Assembly (NCBI GenBank): GCA_900753715.1
Contig: CAAEAE010000067.1
Coordinates: forward strand, 1-6,849
Reading direction: 5' to 3'
Origin: an uncultured Roseburia sp.
GTDB lineage: Bacteria > Bacillota_A > Clostridia > Lachnospirales > Lachnospiraceae
DNA: 6,849 nucleotides
Below are positions 1 through 3,406 of the stretch, in pieces. The notes under the pieces were generated by a model that saw only the letters and a list, made by a program, of their open reading frames with translations, was not told where the DNA came from and made no database searches. Position 1 is the stretch's first letter. The number at the start of each line of letters is the position of its first letter. Position numbers and translations under genes: made by a program.

Positions 1-52
1 GTGAATTTCTCCCATTAGTTACATAGGGTACAATGGCTATTTTTTTTATCAT
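1..52 (-). CDS. 5' end of an unidentified gene, cut by the left window edge
   Basis: An ATG at 52-50 is preceded by a strong Shine-Dalgarno sequence (AAAAGGAGG, core at 65-61) with an 8-nt spacer, and the frame stays open to the window edge. The 17 visible residues read MIKKIAIVPYVTNGRNS. The Lys-rich start followed by a short hydrophobic beta-strand-like segment (IAIVPYV) is common at the N-terminus of Rossmann-like enzymes, glycosyltransferases among them, but 17 residues are too few to name a product. The start assignment rests on the ribosome-binding site, which is among the best in the window. The gene is probably host chromosome, downstream of the original GGGtGRT gene and left of the element junction. 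Confidence 0.6.
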   Translation of the reverse strand, partial: MIKKIAIVPYVTNGRNS

Positions 53-75
53 TAACTTGTCCTCCTTTTCCACTT

Positions 76-99
76 CTTATAACTTTCCTTATAACTTTC
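76..99. repeat. perfect tandem 12-bp direct repeat
   Basis: The unit CTTATAACTTTC occurs twice head to tail (76-87 and 88-99) with no gap. Read on the minus strand it is GAAAGTTATAAG twice, just upstream of the ribosome-binding site of the gene at 1-52. Each copy contains a TTATAA that could act as a weak -10 element or lie in the 5' untranslated region. It could be a regulator site or simple slippage duplication, and the sequence does not decide which. Confidence 0.6.
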
Positions 100-124
100 G
101 ATTTGTAAAACACATTCTTTTTTA

Positions 125-159
125 CATAGGCACAGTATACCACATTTCCTGTGCCTATG
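125..159 (-). promoter_or_regulatory. perfect 11-bp-arm inverted repeat with a possible -10 box: candidate operator
   Basis: The arms CATAGGCACAG (125-135) and CTGTGCCTATG (149-159) are exact reverse complements around a 13-nt centre. It is not a factor-independent terminator on either strand: no T-run follows either arm in the reading direction, and the minus strand continues with A's. On the minus strand a TATACT preceded by TG plus one base (139-134) resembles an extended -10 box and overlaps the inner end of one arm. The structure lies 73 nt upstream of the start at 52. I infer an operator overlapping the promoter of the gene at 1-52. I find no convincing -35 box. Confidence 0.4.
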
Positions 160-168
160 CGATAACAT

Positions 169-351
169 TTACTGCTTCTTCCGATATGAACTCATCTTCT
201 CCACAGTAACCTCCGGATAGAAGTAAGTAAGAATACAAAAGGCTATGACCTGCGAGGCATAAAATATAACCAGAATTAGTATTCCAAGTCGCCATAAACA
301 ATTATTTTTGTCAACCTGCGTCGCCAAAGTCGCCAATATTTCACTTTCCAC
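169..351 (-). CDS. possible small membrane protein (60 aa), doubtful
   Basis: This 60-codon frame has a GTG start at 351-349 and ends in TAA. Residues about 18-48 are strongly hydrophobic (LGILILVIFYASQVIAFC within it), enough for one long or two short membrane passes, followed by a basic tail (SSYRKKQ). There is no Shine-Dalgarno sequence before the GTG. The same frame is open back to a TAG near position 390 without another good start. The first part of the frame is built from TTGGCGAC repeats, which read as repeated Leu-Ala-Thr. It lies between a terminator (425-461) and the palindrome at 125-159, with no promoter I can see. It may be a real hydrophobic peptide, a toxin-like small protein, or chance. 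Confidence 0.3.
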   Translation of the reverse strand: MESEILATLATQVDKNNCLWRLGILILVIFYASQVIAFCILTYFYPEVTVEKMSSYRKKQ

Positions 352-379
352 GTCGCCAATAATTAAATATGGCGACTTG
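285..379. repeat. cluster of GTCGCCA repeats bounded by a 12-bp inverted repeat
   Basis: The heptamer GTCGCCA occurs four times on the plus strand (288-294, 320-326, 329-335, 352-358) and once inverted (TGGCGAC, 370-376), all within about 90 bp. The outer two copies extend to an exact 12-bp inverted repeat: CAAGTCGCCATA at 285-296 and TATGGCGACTTG at 368-379. Several copies extend to GTCGCCAA. This density of a GC-rich heptamer in AT-rich DNA is far above chance. It lies between a terminator and the next gene, so a multi-site operator, a repeat-derived remnant or a foldable RNA element are all possible. Confidence 0.6.
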
Positions 380-424
380 AGGGCAGCGTGCAGCTATTTT
401 TACACCAAATCCAGAAAATGAGCT

Positions 425-461
425 AAAAAAAGAGACTCATACCAAAAATGATATGAGTCTC
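425..461 (-). terminator. factor-independent terminator of the GGGtGRT-family gene
   Basis: On the minus strand a perfect 10-bp stem GAGACTCATA / TATGAGTCTC (plus-strand arms 432-441 and 452-461) with a 10-nt loop is followed directly by seven T's (431-425). It lies 30 nt past the TAA of the GGGtGRT fragment at 491 and is most simply that gene's original terminator, left in place when the gene was split. Confidence 0.9.
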
Positions 462-490
462 CAAAAAGCCTATAAAATCAAGCTTTCTAT

Positions 491-571
491 TTAGAATTTG
501 CCCTCATCTGAAGCCTGCTGAACAGAAACGGCAACTGCTACTGTAGCACCAACCATTGGGTTATTACCCAC
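491..571 (-). pseudogene. 3'-terminal fragment of a GGGtGRT-family protein gene
   Basis: The minus strand encodes VGNNPMVGATVAVAVSVQQ followed by ASDEGKF and a TAA stop. I recognise the GNNPMVGATVAVAV segment as the C-terminal end of the roughly 330-residue GGGtGRT protein family, found mainly in anaerobic Firmicutes; this is from memory and the family's biochemical role is not known to me. Upstream of the Val codon (569-571) the frame stays open for a few codons (RKNF) but no longer resembles the family, and the other ~300 residues are absent. The gene has therefore been cut 26 codons before its stop. Together with the retained terminator at 425-461, this is what remains when a mobile element inserts at the 3' end of a gene and supplies its own copy of that end at the far junction. 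Confidence 0.75.
557..570. mobile_element. candidate attachment-site core at the element/chromosome junction
   Basis: TGGGTTATTACCCA has 5-bp inverted arms (TGGGT and ACCCA) around a 4-bp centre. It sits at the last conserved codons of the truncated GGGtGRT gene, where family resemblance ends. Short inverted arms around a small spacer are the usual design of tyrosine-recombinase core sites. I see no second copy in the window, so the partner site would be outside it, presumably to the right. The assignment is inference from position and shape. Confidence 0.45.
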
Positions 572-845
572 GAAATTCTTCCGTTTAATAATATATTTCT
601 CTATGTCATGTAATGTTCAGTAATGATTTCAAATTAGCCTATTACACGCTATTACCTAAATATTATTATGCTTACCAATATTATTTTTTGAAATATGTTA
701 TTTTCTACAATGTTGTCCTGTCGTTGACTTTGCCTGATTCTGACATTATCACACTACACATAACATCAAGTGTCTAACACGTTTTTATTATATCATCACC
801 ATCTTTTTTTACAATACTAACGCTTATGAAATATACTAATAAAAC
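572..845. other. gene-free element end between the att junction and the xis-like operon
   Basis: I find no credible coding frame in this very AT-rich stretch. Its left third contains the phased GTAAT/ATTAC repeats described separately. The rest (about 660-845) shows only AT-rich runs such as ATATTATT. No integrase gene, tRNA or other RNA gene is recognisable. Non-coding DNA of this kind next to a recombination core is typical of the arm region of an integrative element. Confidence 0.5.
606..658. repeat. helically phased GTAAT / ATTAC repeats: candidate arm or excisionase sites
   Basis: GTAATG occurs at 610-615 and 620-625, exactly 10 bp apart, and its complement-orientation partner CTATTAC occurs at 639-645 and 649-655, again exactly 10 bp apart. 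The order is therefore two direct copies followed by two inverted copies. One helical turn between paired copies is the spacing expected for cooperative binding of a small winged-helix excisionase or of an integrase arm domain. The block lies about 45-90 bp from the candidate core at 557-570 and about 240 bp from the xis-like gene. Confidence 0.45.
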
Positions 846-888
846 AAGGTCAGTCTTTCCACACCATGATGATTCCAAGACTGACCTT
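846..888 (-). terminator. terminator of the XRE / xis-like operon
   Basis: The perfect 12-bp inverted repeat AAGGTCAGTCTT (846-857) and AAGACTGACCTT (877-888) has a 19-nt loop. On the minus strand it is followed by GTTTTATT. It begins 7 nt past the TAG stop of the xis-like gene (896-898). The U-tract is interrupted by a G and the loop is long, so termination may be imperfect, but position and stem are right. Confidence 0.7.
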
Positions 889-895
889 AATGTCA

Positions 896-1135
896 CTAAT
901 TCATATTCTGTTGCAATTCTTTTATGTTGTCCAAATCAGACAAATCCTTTCCTTCATATCTCTCAACAAAATCTATCAATGTTGATTTACGAACCTTCAG
1001 ACTACCTAACCGAAGTGCAGGTAATAGTTTTCTGTTAATCAGCTCATATACCAGATGCACATTCACCCCTAACACCGCTGCCGTCTCACGCACATTGTAC
1101 AAAAGCTTTTCGTCTTTTAAATCCTTTTTATCCAT
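896..1135 (-). CDS. excisionase-like HTH_17/MerR-type DNA-binding protein (79 aa)
   Basis: A 79-residue protein carries one winged-helix domain. Residues about 11-60 run LLYNVRETAAVLGVNVHLVY (helix-turn-helix) and then ALRLGSLKVRKSTLIDFVER, the basic wing and final helix that mark the helix_turn_helix_17/excisionase group. Proteins of this size act as recombination directionality factors, bending DNA at an attachment site so that an integrase can excise the element; some instead act as regulators. Here the gene lies next to a candidate att junction and is the last gene of a two-gene unit. Its ATG starts 1 nt after the stop of the XRE gene, with AGGAAGG about 10 nt upstream inside that gene, so the two are probably translationally coupled. 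No integrase is visible beside it, which is unusual. The C-terminal ~20 residues are acidic and have no clear domain. Confidence 0.7.
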   Translation of the reverse strand: MDKKDLKDEKLLYNVRETAAVLGVNVHLVYELINRKLLPALRLGSLKVRKSTLIDFVERYEGKDLSDLDNIKELQQNMN

Positions 1136-1136
1136 T

Positions 1137-1373
1137 TTACACCAGCCTTCCTAAATGTGTTCCTAAAATCGTATTTGCATCAGTTTTGTAAAAATTAATA
1201 AATCTAAAAAGCATCTGAATACTCATTCCCTTTGAGCCTTCCTCAATTCGTGCATAATGACATAAACTCATATCCATTTCCTCAGCCGCCTTCATCTGTG
1301 TCATTTTTCTTTTTTCACGTAAATCTCTTATATTATTTCCAATCACATATGGATCAAATTTAGTTCTGCTCAC
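1137..1373 (-). CDS. XRE/Cro-CI family transcriptional regulator (78 aa)
   Basis: The protein is a single-domain XRE helix-turn-helix: VIGNNIRDLREKRKMTQMKA (helices 1-2), then EEMDMSLCHYARIEEGSKGM (recognition helix and the conserved I-E-E-G turn), ending with a short helical tail. I prefer the GTG start at 1373-1371 because GGAGGTG (1386-1380) lies 6 nt before it; an ATG at 1388 or TTG at 1391 would add 5 or 6 residues but has no well-placed ribosome-binding site. The size fits small phage- and ICE-type repressors. It precedes the excisionase-like gene with a 1-nt gap and follows a promoter with a nearby palindrome, so autoregulation and control of excision are likely, though inferred. Confidence 0.8.
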   Translation of the reverse strand: MSRTKFDPYVIGNNIRDLREKRKMTQMKAAEEMDMSLCHYARIEEGSKGMSIQMLFRFINFYKTDANTILGTHLGRLV

Positions 1374-1391
1374 TTCTGCCACCTCCATCAA

Positions 1392-1436
1392 TTAACATCC
1401 ATACTCCTCTGCATGTGATATTTTTCTCTTACTCAT
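1392..1436 (-). CDS. 14-codon leader ORF upstream of the XRE gene
   Basis: An ATG at 1436-1434 has one of the best ribosome-binding sites in the window (AAAGGAG, 10 nt upstream). The frame encodes MSKRKISHAEEYGC and stops with TAA just before the start region of the XRE gene. It is too short for a domain. Its position suggests a leader peptide whose translation delivers ribosomes to the XRE start or affects its accessibility. I cannot exclude that it is a decayed N-terminus. Confidence 0.4.
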   Translation of the reverse strand: MSKRKISHAEEYGC

Positions 1437-1533
1437 AATAAATTATCTCCTTTACGATTTCGTATTGGAGAGCTCCGGCGCCTTCACTCTCGTGACGTGC
1501 TCTCTCAAGCACATGTTTATTGTATATTGTCAT
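1429..1533 (-). CDS. possible 34-aa small ORF overlapping the leader ORF, doubtful
   Basis: From an ATG at 1533-1531 the frame encodes MTIYNKHVLERARHESEGAG and then 14 more residues ending IIYYE, and stops at TAA. The composition is charged and amphipathic, like a real small protein. The stop overlaps the leader ORF start (ATGAGTAA), an arrangement seen in coupled genes. Against it, the ATG has no Shine-Dalgarno sequence and the candidate -10 box (1524-1519) lies inside the frame. The frame continues open upstream only into a terminator's T-run. Promoter and ORF are unlikely to both be right. Confidence 0.25.
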   Translation of the reverse strand: MTIYNKHVLERARHESEGAGALQYEIVKEIIYYE

Positions 1534-1547
1534 GGATAAATTGCCGA
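1519..1547 (-). promoter_or_regulatory. candidate promoter of the leader/XRE/xis-like operon
   Basis: On the minus strand TCGGCA (1547-1542) and TACAAT (1524-1519) are separated by 17 nt, matching a sigma-A promoter (4 of 6 and 5 of 6 consensus bases). It lies upstream of the leader ORF and downstream of the terminator at 1646-1679, where an operon promoter must sit. A GTGCT/AGCAC small hairpin follows in the expected 5' untranslated region. Confidence 0.4.
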
Positions 1548-1558
1548 CCGTGTTTACG

Positions 1559-1585
1559 CGACAATTTTGTCGTGTTAACACGACA
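1559..1585. promoter_or_regulatory. overlapping palindromes: candidate XRE operator
   Basis: TGTCGTGTTAACACGACA (1568-1585) is a perfect 18-bp palindrome centred on GTTAAC. It shares a half-site with a second palindrome, CGACAATTTTGTCG (1559-1572), so three TGTCG/CGACA half-sites lie in 27 bp. No T-run follows on either strand, so it is not a terminator. It lies about 20 bp upstream of the candidate -35 box and upstream of the XRE gene, the usual place for a small phage-type repressor to bind its own control region. Confidence 0.55.
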
Positions 1586-1645
1586 TTTGCATCTGCTTCT
1601 AATATACTTAAATATTTTTTACAGATAGGACTTCCGTTCGAAGCC

Positions 1646-1679
1646 AAAAAAAGAATCCATGCCTTTCCCGCATGAATTC
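1646..1679 (-). terminator. factor-independent terminator of the helicase/membrane/macro operon
   Basis: On the minus strand GAATTCATGC pairs with GCATGGATTC (plus-strand arms 1670-1679 and 1653-1662), a 10-bp stem with one G-U pair and a 7-nt loop, followed by seven T's (1652-1646). It lies about 95 nt past the TAA of the macro-domain gene and insulates it from the XRE operon. Confidence 0.9.
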
Positions 1680-1774
1680 ATTTTATCGTTCCTTACGCAT
1701 CCTTATATTCTATTTTTAATGGTGTATGTGTCTCAAATATCTGTCATATATAAAGTCTGCTATAATTAATCCAA

Positions 1775-3007
1775 TTATTTGTCGTATAATTTATCAACCT
1801 CGGCTTCATACACCGATTCAGTCTGAGTATCAAACAGCACCCATTCCACCAAATCGAAGCTGTCCGGATTATCTTGCAAGAACCTGTTTACTGTATGTAC
1901 TGCAATCTTTGCTGCCAACTCAACCGGAAAACCATATGCTCCCGTTGATATGGAAGGAAATGCAATAGACCTTATTCCATTATCCATTGCCAACTTCATA
2001 GAATTAAAATAGCAGTTAGCAAGAAGTTCCTCTTCTCTATTTCTTCCACCATTCCATATCGGTCCGACAGTATGTATAACATCATCACATGGCAGATTAT
2101 ATGCCTTAGTGATTTTAGCCTCTCCCGTATCACATCCGTGAAGTGTCCTGCACTCCGCCAGAAGCTCCGGTCCTGCGGCTCTGTGAATAGCACCATCTAC
2201 TCCGCCTCCTCCAAGAAGAGAGTTGTTTGCTGCATTCACGATTGCCTGCACATCTGTTATTTTCGTAATATCACCTTTTATCGTCTTGATCAAGTACCTT
2301 TTCTTCTCCTTGACTTTACATTTCAATGCCTCATACCACATCTCAATAACTTCATTAGCAATCATATGGTTACATCCATATGCTTTTGCCAGTTTTTCTT
2401 CAAATCTGTACATCTGTTGTGAAGATATATCCTTGATTGAACTTATCTCCTGTGGTATATCTTCTTCCAAACAACCAATAAGTAAATTTCTCTTTAATTT
2501 GTCATTTGGAATATAATCTAATATCAGCGCCTTAAACAACCTGATATCTGACAATACGTCAGGATATTTAATAACCAAATCACACAATACGTTTTTCCTT
2601 TGATCTTTATCATTCATACTTGAAACAGTTTCATAGATTAACCTAACATGACTTGGATATATGTGCTTACCAGATTCTTTTAATCTTCTTTCAAATTCTG
2701 AAACAAGTACTTCTTTTAAATATAAACGATTTCCCATACCCATACCTATGCATTTCATCTCTTTGGGTTCTTTTGTTATTTTATTTGGAAATCTTCTTCT
2801 TGCCTCTACCTCTAAGTTTTCATTCTGTATATAACTGAATCTATATAGCCACATAGCATTACCATGAATCGTTATAATCGTAATCTCACCTGGGCACCCC
2901 ATTGCTCCAGGCTGAGCAAAAGTCCAAGCTATAATATCATGTTCCGATATTTCATCAATATTCTGCATTGTCAAATAAATAGGTTTATTCGTTCTATTCT
3001 GTATCAA
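1775..3007 (-). CDS. macro-domain (MacroD-like) protein with two N-terminal accessory regions (410 aa)
   Basis: The C-terminal third (about 238-405) is a macro domain, a fold that binds ADP-ribose and derivatives and in the MacroD/YmdB group removes ADP-ribose or O-acetyl groups. Visible motifs are GDIT at 245-248, [20 protein letters not shown] at 256-275 with the key Asn and Asp, HTVGPIW at 312-318, and the phosphate loop ISTGAYGFP at 353-361, so ligand binding looks intact. Residues about 120-228 are helical, with [29 protein letters not shown] and [10 protein letters not shown]...[10 protein letters not shown] remember this pattern (F/LK.LL.DY.P, a LEEGIP-like element, then W.EAL) from accessory domains of bacterial signalling and conflict proteins, but cannot name it. 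Residues 1-115, including [21 protein letters not shown] do not recognise. The first usable start is TTG (3007-3005); an AAGGAG (3027-3022) lies 14 nt upstream, longer than ideal, so start and translation rate are uncertain. ATG at codon 14 has no ribosome-binding site. Last gene before the terminator. Confidence 0.85.
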   Translation of the reverse strand: MIQNRTNKPIYLTMQNIDEISEHDIIAWTFAQPGAMGCPGEITIITIHGNAMWLYRFSYIQNENLEVEARRRFPNKITKEPKEMKCIGMGMGNRLYLKEVLVSEFERRLKESGKHIYPSHVRLIYETVSSMNDKDQRKNVLCDLVIKYPDVLSDIRLFKALILDYIPNDKLKRNLLIGCLEEDIPQEISSIKDISSQQMYRFEEKLAKAYGCNHMIANEVIEMWYEALKCKVKEKKRYLIKTIKGDITKITDVQAIVNAANNSLLGGGGVDGAIHRAAGPELLAECRTLHGCDTGEAKITKAYNLPCDDVIHTVGPIWNGGRNREEELLANCYFNSMKLAMDNGIRSIAFPSISTGAYGFPVELAAKIAVHTVNRFLQDNPDSFDLVEWVLFDTQTESVYEAEVDKLYDK

Positions 3008-3084
3008 TTTCTTTTTATTTGCTCCTTACATTCATTTTTCTTTATACTGGTGTTCATCACACACAAGACAACGATTTCATACAT
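3004..3084 (-). CDS. possible 26-codon ORF overlapping the macro gene start, doubtful
   Basis: A frame from ATG 3084-3082 (second ATG at 3057-3055) begins [10 protein letters not shown], is lysine-rich at its end (KEQIKRN) and stops at TGA 3006-3004. That stop overlaps the TTG start of the macro gene as TTGA. The AAGGAG at 3027-3022 lies inside it. Such an overlap could couple translation and would explain the poor spacing of the macro gene's own ribosome-binding site. Neither ATG has a Shine-Dalgarno sequence and no homology is apparent. Confidence 0.2.
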   Translation of the reverse strand: MYEIVVLCVMNTSIKKNECKEQIKRN

Positions 3085-3156
3085 GCCAAGGTGTATCAGA
3101 TAATCTATTATTTTCTACCATGCTATCACCCGGCTTCCTCAATTTACAATGTGTCA

Positions 3157-3393
3157 CTACTGCCATCCAGCCCTTTTTCCAACCTCATCACCTAAAATAA
3201 ATCCCAACACAGCTGCAAAATAATTAACATTGCTCGTTACAATCCCAAATATGCTTATTACAATAACAGCTCCTGTGCCGACCCAAATAGCCGAATCACC
3301 CTGATTATGATTTTTTCTCACCTTATGCAGCAACCATTGAAAAATAATGGTTATCACAAAAAATCCTACCCCATAGAAGATCATTTCAAACAT
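3157..3393 (-). CDS. small membrane protein with two predicted transmembrane helices (78 aa)
   Basis: From ATG 3393-3391 the protein begins MFEMIFYGVGFFVITIIFQW, a first membrane helix, then a basic, polar loop (HKVRKNHNQGD). A second helix covers AIWVGTGAVIVISIFGIV, followed by a moderately hydrophobic segment (NYFAAVLGFILG) and a short charged tail. I chose this start because GGAGG (3403-3399) lies 5 nt before it; an ATG at 3417 would overlap the helicase stop and has no good ribosome-binding site. The start is 13 nt past the helicase stop codon (3407-3409) and its ribosome-binding site directly abuts that stop, so the two genes are surely co-transcribed and probably coupled. I recognise no family. 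Small two-helix proteins beside nucleic-acid or nucleotide-sensing proteins often serve as membrane anchors or effectors; that role is inference. Confidence 0.75.
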   Translation of the reverse strand: MFEMIFYGVGFFVITIIFQWLLHKVRKNHNQGDSAIWVGTGAVIVISIFGIVTSNVNYFAAVLGFILGDEVGKRAGWQ

Positions 3394-3406
3394 AAAATCC
3401 TCCATA

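Noticed and set aside
125..159. Palindrome read as a terminator
   Set aside because: A-rich rather than T-rich sequence follows it on the minus strand and no T-run follows on the plus strand.
285..379. GTCGCCA cluster as a CRISPR array
   Set aside because: Repeat units are only 7-8 bp, spacing is irregular and there are no cas genes.
826..1154. Plus-strand frames over the xis-like gene
   Set aside because: They mirror the minus-strand coding region and a terminator hairpin, lack ribosome-binding sites and show no protein-like domains.
1534..1647. Longer version of the 34-aa frame starting at TTG 1647
   Set aside because: Its TTG lies in the T-run of a strong terminator and the frame runs across the candidate operator and promoter, so it is very unlikely to be translated from there.
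2072..2516. Plus-strand frames of about 100 residues inside the macro gene
   Set aside because: Phe/Ser/Leu-rich reverse-strand shadows of a clearly conserved gene, without ribosome-binding sites.
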